Origin: JAFDZW01 sp038229915
GTDB taxonomy: Bacteria > Bacteroidota > Ignavibacteria > Palsa-1295
Assembly (NCBI GenBank): GCA_038229915.1
Contig: JBBRNY010000001.1
Location: forward strand, 62,001 to 126,000
Direction: 5' to 3'
Length of the DNA: 64,000 nucleotides
Numbering within the stretch: the first letter of the stretch is position 1; every line of letters starts with the position of its first letter. The notes under the pieces were generated by a model that saw only the letters and a program-made list of their open reading frames with translations, did no database searches and was not told the origin of the DNA. Made by a program: the position numbers and the translations under genes. Shown here one piece after another: positions 1 to 8,384 of the stretch.

Positions 1-1905
1 GACAGGAGCATCGAGATAGTCGAAAGCCTCTTGCGAAATTGTCGCACAGATCTCTGAGGCAAAATTCGCAGTCCAGTTATCTTCGCACAGCACGATAACC
101 CGATTTGTTTTCTTTACCGATTCAAGCACGGCATCTTTATCCCAAGGGATGATTGTCCGTAGATCAATGATCTCGACCGAAGCACCGGTGGCATCAGCGG
201 CTTCGAGAGCTCGGCTCACCATTGCACCCCAAGTGATGATGGTCACATCGCTGCCTTCACGAGCTGTCCGAGCTTTGCCGAACGGCACCATATAGTCATC
301 GCCGGGATATGATGTTCTGCCTTGTGGTGTGTCGAGCAATGCACGATGTTCAAAAAAGAATGTCGGGTCGTTGCCGCGAAGTGCGGTCCGAAGCAACCCT
401 ACGGCATCTTCCGCGTTCGACGGGAAAGCAATTCGCCACCCGATCTGATGAGCGAACGTGGCTTCGCCCGAAACAGAGTGCCACGGATCGCCAGTTTTTT
501 TTGCGAAACCGACTGGGATACGAATCACCATACCGGCAGTGAATTGCGACTTCGTTCTCCATCGAACCGTACCAATGTCATTGATCTGCTCAGTTGCAGG
601 GTCGGCATATTTTCGGAATTGAATTTCCGGTACCGGCATCAACCCATTGAATGACATCCCTACGGCTCTGCCGATGATACCTTCTTCGGATAGCGAAGTA
701 TCAAACACCCGATCTTTGCCAAATTTTACTTGCAGATCAACCGTCGCGCCGTGAACTCCACCTTTAGCACCGACATCTTCACCAAAGATCAACAAATTTG
801 GATTCTTCGACAATTCAACTTCCAATGTTTTGCGAACGGAATCTTGGAGATTCATTCGAACTCCTTCTTCCTTTGTCGAATTGATCGTGATAGTATCTGC
901 AGAAAATGTATGATCACGAACGGTTGCCGTATCAGGTTCTGGCGATGCAAGAGCACGATCGCGAGCCGAAATGACATCTGCTTCGACTTCTTGCTCGAGA
1001 GTATCCCATTCTTTTTCAGAAAGGATATTCTGTATCATATAGGTTTTGAGCTTTGCAAGCGGATCATTGTTGCGTTCGCTTTCGAGTAGCTCTTTTGGTT
1101 TGTAGCTTTGAGTATCGACAAATGAATGCCCTTCGAGACGCGGCACTTTCAAATGGATCAGTGCCGGACCATTCCACTGTCGAACATACTCTACTGCATC
1201 GCTGATCATCGTTGCGGCTGCTTCTGGGTCGGTGCCATCACCATCCCAAATTTTGAGATTGCCAAACGATGCGAGATTCTTCGCGATGTTTGCGCCGGGT
1301 GTTTGATAGTCGCCGGTTACTGAAATACCGTAGCCGTTGTTTTCAATAAAAAATAGGAGCGGAAGTTTTTGTGTCGTTGCAACATTCAGTGCAGCCCAAA
1401 AGCCATTTGCGGCAACCGAGCCATCGCCACCCAAGGCAACAGCGATAGCACCTTTGTGTGCGGCGGACTTTAGCACATTTGCATGATACTGCACCGACTG
1501 CGCCCAACCTATTGCCGGAGAATATTGAGCACCGACATCACCCGAAGCAGGGAGTACGGTTGCACGACCACGAGAACGTAGGAAATGCACCACTCCAATA
1601 TCACGACCACCGTGAATGCCGCCGGAGCGCGCCATCGAAGCCGCCATAGATTCTTCGGGAGTCAAACCTTGTCCCAATACGAATGGTCTTGATCTATAAT
1701 AGACGGTAGCACCGTCGTTGGGGTTTGAGATACATTCTGAAAGAATCGCTTGGATCATATCATGTCCTCGCGCCGAGAACTGATAGGTGACCAGCCCGTT
1801 CGGGACAAGCTCGGTCTCTTCGATACGATCAATAGCTCGAGAAGTGAGAATAGTCCGAGCTACTCGCTTGAAGTCAATATTACTAAACTGTTTCTTTTTT
1901 GCCAT
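1..1905 (-). CDS. 2-oxoacid dehydrogenase E1, fused alpha-beta subunits (partial)
   Basis: Thiamine-diphosphate-dependent E1 component of a branched-chain or pyruvate dehydrogenase complex, which decarboxylates a 2-oxoacid and passes the acyl group to the E2 lipoyl domain. The frame is open from ATG at 1905 to the window edge (635 codons), so the C-terminus is missing. The alpha half covers about residues 1-330 and has the ThDP motif: GDGS at 160-163 and the closing NN at 189-190. The beta half starts near residue 351 and contains the FGEDVG segment (about 374-379). The single-chain alpha-beta fusion is common in Bacteroidota and relatives. The substrate (branched-chain oxoacid or pyruvate) cannot be fixed from the sequence, and no E2 or E3 gene is in view. 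The family call is very secure. Confidence 0.93.
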   Translation of the reverse strand, partial: MAKKKQFSNIDFKRVARTILTSRAIDRIEETELVPNGLVTYQFSARGHDMIQAILSECISNPNDGATVYYRSRPFVLGQGLTPEESMAASMARSGGIHGGRDIGVVHFLRSRGRATVLPASGDVGAQYSPAIGWAQSVQYHANVLKSAAHKGAIAVALGGDGSVAANGFWAALNVATTQKLPLLFFIENNGYGISVTGDYQTPGANIAKNLASFGNLKIWDGDGTDPEAAATMISDAVEYVRQWNGPALIHLKVPRLEGHSFVDTQSYKPKELLESERNNDPLAKLKTYMIQNILSEKEWDTLEQEVEADVISARDRALASPEPDTATVRDHTFSADTITINSTKEEGVRMNLQDSVRKTLEVELSKNPNLLIFGEDVGAKGGVHGATVDLQVKFGKDRVFDTSLSEEGIIGRAVGMSFNGLMPVPEIQFRKYADPATEQINDIGTVRWRTKSQFTAGMVIRIPVGFAKKTGDPWHSVSGEATFAHQIGWRIAFPSNAEDAVGLLRTALRGNDPTFFFEHRALLDTPQGRTSYPGDDYMVPFGKARTAREGSDVTIITWGAMVSRALEAADATGASVEIIDLRTIIPWDKDAVLESVKKTNRVIVLCEDNWTANFASEICATISQEAFDYLDAPV

Positions 1906-1956
1906 TATTGCTTATCAACGGAACTTGCATTCCAGAAGTTGTATTTATAGAAGCGG

Positions 1957-2376
1957 ATGAAAACACCACTTCTCGCACTAATCATTTCCCTGTTGGCACT
2001 TTCTTCGTGCCAAACACAATATTTTTATACCCTGCCTACTCCCGAAGCATCAAAACGCTTTCCGCCAGAGAAGATGAAATGGGAATATACCAATAAGATC
2101 GTCACAAAAGTGACCGTTATCGACGAGAACAATAAAATGTACCGTCTCGACGTGACACCAAAGACAAAATTAGAGGCTGTGACGCTCTATGGCGAAAAAT
2201 TTCAGTTCTATCTCCAAACGATCACCGTTGAAGGAAGTACTGATGGCCTTTTAGGCAGCGGTCAGTCATGGACAGGCTATGAACTCCACGACCATGCCCA
2301 ACGGACTGTCGCGGTCAAAGAAGTAACCGAAGTAAAAATCATCTCCCAAGCCCCCGCCTCCGAGCTAACCTTCTAA
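1957..2376 (+). CDS. Hypothetical lipoprotein, 139 aa
   Basis: I do not recognise a family. The N-terminus is a lipoprotein signal peptide: a basic MK start, a hydrophobic stretch, and a lipobox ending LSSC with the acceptor Cys at residue 18. The mature part is a small, probably beta-rich domain of about 120 residues. It lies divergently from the E1 gene, 51 bp from its start codon, and ends about 140 bp before the phosphate porin gene. There is no obvious Shine-Dalgarno site. Its role is unknown; it is probably anchored in the inner or outer membrane. Confidence 0.75.
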   Translation: MKTPLLALIISLLALSSCQTQYFYTLPTPEASKRFPPEKMKWEYTNKIVTKVTVIDENNKMYRLDVTPKTKLEAVTLYGEKFQFYLQTITVEGSTDGLLGSGQSWTGYELHDHAQRTVAVKEVTEVKIISQAPASELTF

Positions 2377-2407
2377 ATTAGCCATATTTTCCTATATTCT
2401 GTTTTAG

Positions 2408-2458
2408 TTAACGATTAGTTAATATTAAAGCAATGCTGAGCTAATGTTGAGCTGGTAA
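2408..2458 (+). promoter_or_regulatory. Candidate Pho-box-like direct repeats
   Basis: Two pairs of hexamers spaced exactly 11 bp apart precede the phosphate porin gene: TTAACG at 2408 with TTAATA at 2419, and TGAGCT at 2437 with TGAGCT at 2448. An 11-bp period of direct repeats is the layout recognised by PhoB/PhoP-type regulators, and the first pair resembles the TTAACA-type half-site of Gram-positive PhoP. The two pairs are not in phase with each other. The position, 60-110 bp upstream of a phosphate uptake block, fits. The binding protein is not in the window, so this is inference. Confidence 0.35.
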
Positions 2459-2518
2459 TTTTGCACTTAGATAGTGATAATTATCTATAAACTTGACAAA
2501 CCAATCATCTAAGATACA

Positions 2519-4072
2519 ATGCTTTCAAAGAAACTCAAATTGATCGTGTCGTTCGCCGCTCTTCTTCTTGTCGTAGCGAACACAAACGTATTAGCACAAA
2601 CGGTTGAAGAAAAAGTATCAACCCTTGAAGGTAAGGTCGATGGCGTTACCGACCGCACCACCGAGTTGGAAAACACCGTGAATAGTCTTACCAAACTCAA
2701 GATCTCGGGATATGTACAACCACAATGGAATTGGCAGGATGTTGATTCATTAGGCAATCAAGTAAACGGTCGCAATTCTTTCTCGATCCGTCGTGGTCGC
2801 GTAAAATTTGTTCACAAATCAGGTGCTATCGGAACAACAATATATCCTGACATTACTGAGAATGGCGTCGTTATTAAAGAAGTGTTCGCTAACTGGGATA
2901 TTACAAAACAGCTGACCGTCTATATGGGCGCTATGAATCGCCCATTCGGTTATGAAATTGCCAATTCATCAAGTGCACGTGAAGTAACCGAACGTTCACT
3001 CGCAGAGAATAGACTTTTCAATGGAGAACGTGATCTCGGCTTACAATTTACCTATAACCCTACGATCGGTGATATTAAACCGACGATAGAACTTGGTCTC
3101 TTCAATGGATCAGATAACTTTGGTGCAGGTCCGGTTGGAGGGCTTTTCGGTGGTAATAATAAATTAGGGTTTGGCTCGGCTCCGATCGGAACAGGCGCAG
3201 CATACGCTCTTACGACAGGTGTGACCGATTCAGCTTTCAAAGCTTCTGTCAATAGTGCACTCGGTAAAGAGGGTGTCTTAACTCTTGCAGCCAACGGCAC
3301 TGCCATCGGACAGCCAGCAAAAGAGCTTATGGGACATCTTCGAATTCCATTCTTGGTAAGCGACGAATTTAGCTTTGACATCGGAGGTTCGATCTCGCTT
3401 GGCGGTATTACTGAGCCATCGGATGTTGTTGCAAAGTATGATGGTGCAAATGGTGCTCTTCAGCTCCATAAGTCTGATAATACAAAAGCGGGGCATAGCT
3501 TCACCAATCAAAACAACACATTTTTACAAACCAACAGATCTATCATCGGTGCCGATGGACAGTTCTATCTTTCAGTACTTCCTTTTGGTGGTACCATCAT
3601 AAAAGGCGAGCTCTATACTGGTCAAGTGCCTTTCTATGGGTCAGCATACTTATTTACTACTGCCGATGCCACTACATTAGGGGCTCCGGTCGCTTCTACC
3701 GTCTATAAGAAGGTAATGGGTATGTATGTAATGCTTGTTCAGAATTTGATGGATAACCTTCAGATCGCCGCTCGTATCGATAGCTACGATCCTAACACAG
3801 AAATCACCGGCACAAACTTTGCCTTTCTCGATGGTGCAGGAAAAGCACAGAAACTTCTTGGTGCTAACGCATCATCAGGTTTCGGTGGTGACTTAAAAGT
3901 TACTACTCTTAGCTTTGATGTAAACGTATTCGTCTCAGGCTCAATGCGTTTGATGTTTGATTATGACCATGTGACAACAGAAGACTTTACGAAAGTGGTT
4001 GGTACTTCTATTGCAACTATACCAGATGCGAAAGATGACCGTTTCACTTTCCGTATGCAGTATAAATTTTAA
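2519..4072 (+). CDS. Porin, phosphate-selective O/P type
   Basis: Outer-membrane beta-barrel porin of 517 residues. A Sec signal peptide ends near residue 26 (VLAQ), followed by a short coiled-coil-like segment (about 27-60), which is typical of OprO/OprP-like porins that trimerise through an N-terminal helix. The rest alternates aromatic and polar residues in barrel-strand fashion and ends in RMQYKF, with the terminal Phe expected for BAM recognition. It sits directly upstream of pstS-pstC-pstA-pstB-phoU, which supports phosphate or polyphosphate uptake across the outer membrane. Codon use is strongly biased (CGT, GGT), suggesting high expression. Anion specificity is inferred from context. 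Confidence 0.85.
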   Translation: MLSKKLKLIVSFAALLLVVANTNVLAQTVEEKVSTLEGKVDGVTDRTTELENTVNSLTKLKISGYVQPQWNWQDVDSLGNQVNGRNSFSIRRGRVKFVHKSGAIGTTIYPDITENGVVIKEVFANWDITKQLTVYMGAMNRPFGYEIANSSSAREVTERSLAENRLFNGERDLGLQFTYNPTIGDIKPTIELGLFNGSDNFGAGPVGGLFGGNNKLGFGSAPIGTGAAYALTTGVTDSAFKASVNSALGKEGVLTLAANGTAIGQPAKELMGHLRIPFLVSDEFSFDIGGSISLGGITEPSDVVAKYDGANGALQLHKSDNTKAGHSFTNQNNTFLQTNRSIIGADGQFYLSVLPFGGTIIKGELYTGQVPFYGSAYLFTTADATTLGAPVASTVYKKVMGMYVMLVQNLMDNLQIAARIDSYDPNTEITGTNFAFLDGAGKAQKLLGANASSGFGGDLKVTTLSFDVNVFVSGSMRLMFDYDHVTTEDFTKVVGTSIATIPDAKDDRFTFRMQYKF

Positions 4073-4105
4073 TTAGAATAACAGTACGATTAACAATCGA
4101 AACAA

Positions 4106-4957
4106 ATGACAATTATGAAAAACCATTTGACAGTAAAGATCGCAGCGGCAGTATTGATGTTCGTTGCAACAGTTGGTTTCGTGTATGCTCCGGCAGAGAC
4201 GATCACCGTTAAAGGTTCTGACACGATGGTGCAGCTTGCACAACGTTGGGCAGAAAAATATATGCAACAACATCCTGAATTAAATATTCAGGTCACCGGT
4301 GGTGGCTCGGGTACAGGTATCAGTGGCTTGATCAATGGTACCACCGATGTCTGTGATGCTTCGCGCCCGATGAAGGATGCTGAGAAAATAAAACTTCGTG
4401 ACCGTTATGGCTCAACTGGTATTGAGATCCGCACCGCAAAAGATGGGCTTACTGTATATCTTAATGAGGGTAACCCAGTAAAAGAACTATCTTTCAGTCA
4501 GTTGCGTGGTATTTATACCGGAAATATCAAAAACTGGAAAGAAGTTGGCGGTAAAGATGCAGCTATTATTCTCTATGGTCGCGAAAATAATTCAGGAACA
4601 TACGGCTTGTTCAAAGAGCTCGTTCTTAATAATGAAGATTTTGCAAATTCAACCCAAACACTTCCCGGCACTGCCGCAGTTGTAAACGCTGTTAATCATG
4701 ATGTGAACGGTATCGGTTATGGTGGCGCGGGTTATGCAAAAGGTATCAGAGAGTGCGCTGTGAAAAAAGGCGATAATGATGAAGCATTTCTTCCAACTGC
4801 GGAAAATGTAGCAAGCGGAAAGTATCCAATTACTCGCTTCTTGTTTATTTACCTTCGTCAAAAGCCTACAGGTGCCCTTAAAGAGTACATCAAATGGATT
4901 CTTGGTTCTGAAGGACAGGACATTGTAAAAAGCTCAGGTTTCTTCCCGGTTCGTTAA
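4106..4957 (+). CDS. pstS: Phosphate ABC transporter substrate-binding protein PstS
   Basis: Periplasmic phosphate-binding protein of 283 residues that delivers phosphate to PstCA. A Sec signal peptide occupies about the first 28 residues. The mature protein begins ETITVKGSDTMVQLAQ, the classic PstS opening in which the Gly-Ser-Asp segment helps bind phosphate. A second binding segment, GGGSGTGISGL, lies near residues 66-76. The start may be ATG at 4106 or the in-frame ATG at 4115; the second gives a more usual MKN signal-peptide start. The gene lies 33 bp after the porin and is followed by a strong hairpin, which would raise its expression relative to the permease genes. Confidence 0.95.
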   Translation: MTIMKNHLTVKIAAAVLMFVATVGFVYAPAETITVKGSDTMVQLAQRWAEKYMQQHPELNIQVTGGGSGTGISGLINGTTDVCDASRPMKDAEKIKLRDRYGSTGIEIRTAKDGLTVYLNEGNPVKELSFSQLRGIYTGNIKNWKEVGGKDAAIILYGRENNSGTYGLFKELVLNNEDFANSTQTLPGTAAVVNAVNHDVNGIGYGGAGYAKGIRECAVKKGDNDEAFLPTAENVASGKYPITRFLFIYLRQKPTGALKEYIKWILGSEGQDIVKSSGFFPVR

Positions 4958-4979
4958 GTTTTGTGATGACATAAGTAAA

Positions 4980-5020
4980 TTCCCGAGGGGTAATCAATTA
5001 GGTTGCACACCCCTCGGGAA
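4980..5020 (+). terminator. Hairpin between pstS and pstC
   Basis: A perfect 12-bp inverted repeat (4980-4991 with 5009-5020, stem TTCCCGAGGGGT) encloses a 17-nt loop. It is followed only by GTTTATATC, so the U-tract is weak. This suggests a partial terminator or 3'-end stabiliser that keeps pstS mRNA more abundant than the downstream membrane components, as seen in other pst operons. Confidence 0.65.
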
Positions 5021-5084
5021 GTTTATATCTATAGATGAAACATTATTACGAAACAATAGCGTTACCATTAACTCAAAAACGACC

Positions 5085-6593
5085 GTGACAAGCCAAAAGC
5101 CCCCGTTGCAATTAGGAAAGAAAAGGAAAATTGGTGAGACGATCATCGAATCACTTATTCGCGGCTTGTCCTTTATTTCTATCATTGCGATCGCACTGAT
5201 ATTCTTCTTTGTCTTCAAAGAAGCCTCCCCTGTTTTTTTTGGTAAGCCTAATAAAGTCGTTACTCGCGATTCGAGCTCTACAACTCATAACGAGTCTTCT
5301 AAAACCGCAGTTGTTATCGATAGCTCCTCGGCAACGATGAAAACAGTGGAGACGATCAAGGCAAAGAACGGCATCAAAGGTACAGAGATCACCGTAAAAA
5401 TGGATGCCGCAGGGAATAAAAAGAAATTTACTAAAGGTGGTGGCAAGATCGAACAAGAAGTGTATGACCCACTTGCCGATGACGCCACTCCAACGAAAGA
5501 TACTGCCGCAACACCGGTCACTCCGGCAAAACCAAAAGAGATAAAAAAAGAAGAGCCAAAACCTACCGCCGCTAAAGAAACCACGCCGACTAATAAAAAG
5601 TATTCGACAACCAATGGTGGTTCGGTCGAGCAAGAAGTGTATGATCCTTTTGCCGACGAAAAAGGAGGCATCGCCACCATTCCCGGACAAAAAAATTCTA
5701 AAGTCAAATCATCTTCTGATACCGGTTCGCTCGGCGATTCAGCCGATCCGACAGTTATAGCACAGACACAATTACAGATCGACAGCAGTGCTCTTCAAGA
5801 ATCAAAAGATTCTCTTGATCGTGCTCATGCCGGTGATTTTAGTAATTTGCTTTTCGGTGATACATGGCAGCCTGTTTCGAATGTACCAAAGTTTGGATTT
5901 CTACCGCTGTTCATTGGCACACTCAAAGTAACCCTGATCTCGATATTATTTGGTGCGCCCCTTGCCATTCTTGCCGCGCTCTTTACAAGTACCTTTGCGC
6001 CGAAGTGGGCACGTGAAACACTCAAACCGATCATCGAACTTCTTGCAGGTCTTCCGAGCGTCGTTGTTGGTTTCTTCGCATTGATCGTGATGGCTACTAT
6101 TTTTCAGGATCTTCTTGGGTATCAATACCGGCTTAATTCTTTTGTCGGTGGTATTGCGATGAGCTTTGCTGTTATTCCAATTATTTATACGATTAGCGAA
6201 GACGCACTGACAGCAGTGCCGAACACCCTTCGCGATGCAAGCACTGCCCTCGGTGCAACGAAATGGCAGACAGCATTCAAAGTAGTGCTTCCATCGGCTA
6301 TCCCCGGTGTGTTCGCGGCTGTTATTCTGGGTTTTGGTCGTGCCTTTGGCGAAACGATGATCGCCCTAATGGCAACTGGAAATGCAGCGATGAGCACGGC
6401 AAGTCCGTTCGATCCGATCCGTACATTTGCGGCAACGATCGGTGCCGAAATGGCAGAAGTAGTTTTTGGCGATCAACATTACAACATTCTCTTTTTGATC
6501 GGAGCAATGTTGTTCGTCTTTACATTCACATCCAATGCACTGGTAGAATTCTATGTCCGTAAGCGCCTCATTAGACGTATCCAAGGAAAATAG
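5085..6593 (+). CDS. pstC: Phosphate ABC transporter permease PstC with large N-terminal insertion
   Basis: Inner-membrane permease of the Pst system, 502 residues against roughly 300-330 for typical PstC. TM1 lies at about residues 27-46. Residues about 54-250 form a low-complexity, charged and Ser/Thr/Pro-rich insertion that should be periplasmic. The normal PstC core resumes at NLLFGDTWQPV (about 254), with FGFLPLFIGT at 270-279 and the EAA-type coupling loop later. The insertion carries a duplicated motif, EQEVYDPxAD, at residues 123-132 and 182-191. The best start is GTG at 5085: it gives a natural PstC N-terminus and no in-frame ATG fits better. There is no Shine-Dalgarno site. The gene overlaps pstA by 41 bp. 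Confidence 0.92.
   Translation: MTSQKPPLQLGKKRKIGETIIESLIRGLSFISIIAIALIFFFVFKEASPVFFGKPNKVVTRDSSSTTHNESSKTAVVIDSSSATMKTVETIKAKNGIKGTEITVKMDAAGNKKKFTKGGGKIEQEVYDPLADDATPTKDTAATPVTPAKPKEIKKEEPKPTAAKETTPTNKKYSTTNGGSVEQEVYDPFADEKGGIATIPGQKNSKVKSSSDTGSLGDSADPTVIAQTQLQIDSSALQESKDSLDRAHAGDFSNLLFGDTWQPVSNVPKFGFLPLFIGTLKVTLISILFGAPLAILAALFTSTFAPKWARETLKPIIELLAGLPSVVVGFFALIVMATIFQDLLGYQYRLNSFVGGIAMSFAVIPIIYTISEDALTAVPNTLRDASTALGATKWQTAFKVVLPSAIPGVFAAVILGFGRAFGETMIALMATGNAAMSTASPFDPIRTFAATIGAEMAEVVFGDQHYNILFLIGAMLFVFTFTSNALVEFYVRKRLIRRIQGK
5418..5657 (+). repeat. Duplicated EQEVYDP motif inside pstC
   Basis: Two related coding repeats lie at 5418-5483 and 5595-5657. Each encodes a Lys-aromatic lead, a Gly-rich stretch, then (I/V)EQEVYDP(L/F)AD. 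They share an identical 14-nt core, CAAGAAGTGTATGA, and otherwise differ at silent and conservative positions, indicating an older internal duplication. The stretch between them is Lys/Pro/Thr-rich linker. Confidence 0.8.
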
Positions 6594-7512
6594 TCTGCTT
6601 GGTTCTACCTCGCTGAAGCGTCGATTGATCGGCGGTATGGCTGGTGGTATCACAGGTTTTGCGGCAATGCTGATCGTGCTGATCGTCTTTACGATCGTGA
6701 TCTCGGTCGTCATGGGCGGCTATAAAAATATTACGTGGGAGTTTCTGACCGAAGCACCAAAAGAAGGAATGATGGAAGGCGGTATCTTCCCCGCTATTTT
6801 TGGTACGGTCATCATGACAATGTTAATGTCATTAATGGCGGTGCCACTAGGCACGGTCACGGCGATCTATCTTTCTGAGTTTGCAAAACCTACTTCGATC
6901 CTTGCACGCTCGATCCGGTTCGCCGTCAATACGCTTGCTTCGATTCCTTCGATCGTCTTTGGTTTATTTGGTTTAGGCTTCTTCGTTCAATTTATTGGTT
7001 CGAGTATTGATAATGTCACTAACCCGGGCACATTAGTTTGGGGACAACCAAATATTCTATGGGCATCAATGACTATGGGTTTGCTGACAATGCCGGTGGT
7101 GATCGTCTCGGTCGAAGAAGCGATCCGTACCGTACCGAAAGAGTGGCGCGATGCATCGCTTGCACTTGGTGCCACGAGGCTACAAACGATCAGAAAAATT
7201 GTGATACCCGGTTCACTTTCTGGAATCTTGACCGGTATGATCTTGGCGATCAGCCGCGGAGCCGGCGAAGTAGCACCAATTCTTTTTACGGGTGCCGCGT
7301 TCTTCTTACCGCAAATACCCCACGCCCTTTCGAGCCAATTTATGCATCTTGGGTACCACATTTATATTTTGGCAACTCAGTCGTCTAATGTTGAAAAAAC
7401 GATTCCGTTGCAGTATGCAACAACGTTAGTGCTCCTTGCCCTGACGTTCACGCTCAATCTTACTGCGGTCATACTGAGATCACGTTTACGCGGTAAATCA
7501 CAATCTGCATAA
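6553..7512 (+). CDS. pstA: Phosphate ABC transporter permease PstA
   Basis: Second inner-membrane permease of the phosphate importer, 319 residues. It has six predicted membrane helices; the first is at about residues 30-54. The cytoplasmic coupling loop is recognisable at EWRDASLALGATRLQTIRKI (about 197-216), where the Gly-Ala contacts PstB. The start at 6553 overlaps pstC by 41 bp, consistent with translational coupling. A later Met at residue 29 would remove the cytoplasmic leader but keep TM1, so the exact start is a little uncertain. Followed by pstB after 20 bp. Confidence 0.94.
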   Translation: MSVSASLDVSKENSLLGSTSLKRRLIGGMAGGITGFAAMLIVLIVFTIVISVVMGGYKNITWEFLTEAPKEGMMEGGIFPAIFGTVIMTMLMSLMAVPLGTVTAIYLSEFAKPTSILARSIRFAVNTLASIPSIVFGLFGLGFFVQFIGSSIDNVTNPGTLVWGQPNILWASMTMGLLTMPVVIVSVEEAIRTVPKEWRDASLALGATRLQTIRKIVIPGSLSGILTGMILAISRGAGEVAPILFTGAAFFLPQIPHALSSQFMHLGYHIYILATQSSNVEKTIPLQYATTLVLLALTFTLNLTAVILRSRLRGKSQSA

Positions 7513-7532
7513 ATTTCCGAGAGAATTATCGT

Positions 7533-8381
7533 ATGTTAGAACAAATGGAAAAAGATCACTCTCAACAATTGCGCACCGAAATGCCACCAATGCATCCTGA
7601 TGAAGGATTCAATGCAATGGTCAATAGGCCGGTCAAAGTATCGAGTCGCGGGCTGAACCTCTATTACGGAGAAAAGCATGCGCTCACCGATGTATCACTT
7701 GAAATACCAACCAATCGAGTGACAGCGTTTATCGGTCCTTCTGGATGTGGCAAATCGACGTTTCTTCGGACACTCAATCGTATGAACGATACGATCGTCG
7801 GATGCAAGATCACCGGCGAGGTTATCATGGACAGTGTAAATATTTATGATGCGCGTCTCGATGTGGTCGAACTTCGTAAACGCGTCGGGATGGTATTCCA
7901 AAAATCGAATCCGTTTCCTAAATCTATTTGGGAAAATGTTGCTTACGGACCAAAGATCTTAGGCGAAAGTAATAAATCGACATTGAATGAGTTAGTTGAG
8001 CGCAGTTTGAAACAAGCTGCACTCTGGGAAGAAGTAAAAGACCGTTTACAGCACTCCGCTCTTGGTCTTTCGGGTGGTCAGCAACAGAGGCTCTGTATCG
8101 CTCGTGCTCTTGCTACAAGCCCCGAAGTGCTCTTGATGGATGAACCCGCAAGTGCTCTCGACCCGATCAGCACCGCAAAGATCGAAGAGTTGATCTTTCA
8201 GTTAAAAAGTAATTACACCATCGTGATCGTTACACACAATATGCAACAAGCCGCACGTGTGAGCGATATAACGGCGTTCTTTTATCTTGGCGAACTCATC
8301 GAAGTCGGGAACACCCGCGATATGTTCACCAAACCTGCAAAAAAACAAACAGAGGATTATATCACAGGAAGATTCGGATAA
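7533..8381 (+). CDS. pstB: Phosphate ABC transporter ATPase PstB
   Basis: ATPase that powers PstSCA phosphate import, 282 residues. Walker A GPSGCGKST is at 68-76, the Q-loop is near residue 123 (VFQKSNPFP), the signature LSGGQQQR is at 179-186, Walker B LLMDEP is at 200-205 followed by the D-loop SALDP, and the switch His follows in IVTHNMQQA. It has about 30 more N-terminal residues than E. coli PstB. It is part of the pst block and lies 3 bp before phoU. Confidence 0.97.
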   Translation: MLEQMEKDHSQQLRTEMPPMHPDEGFNAMVNRPVKVSSRGLNLYYGEKHALTDVSLEIPTNRVTAFIGPSGCGKSTFLRTLNRMNDTIVGCKITGEVIMDSVNIYDARLDVVELRKRVGMVFQKSNPFPKSIWENVAYGPKILGESNKSTLNELVERSLKQAALWEEVKDRLQHSALGLSGGQQQRLCIARALATSPEVLLMDEPASALDPISTAKIEELIFQLKSNYTIVIVTHNMQQAARVSDITAFFYLGELIEVGNTRDMFTKPAKKQTEDYITGRFG

Positions 8382-8384
8382 GAT

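Noticed and set aside
309..1649. Several short plus-strand open frames opposite the E1 gene
   Set aside because: They are shadows: the minus strand has one continuous 635-codon frame with clear thiamine-diphosphate enzyme motifs; the plus frames have no signal, motif or promoter.
2493..2520. TTGACA-N16-TACAAT, a perfect-looking E. coli -35/-10 promoter before the porin
   Set aside because: The -10 box overlaps the ATG at 2519, so it could not give a message containing the start codon; Bacteroidota-type sigma factors prefer TAnnTTTG. Treated as chance.
5151..5690. A 179-codon minus-strand frame opposite pstC
   Set aside because: It runs opposite the low-complexity insertion, is Cys/Trp/Phe/Arg-rich nonsense without motifs, and the pstC frame has the conserved permease core. 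A shadow.
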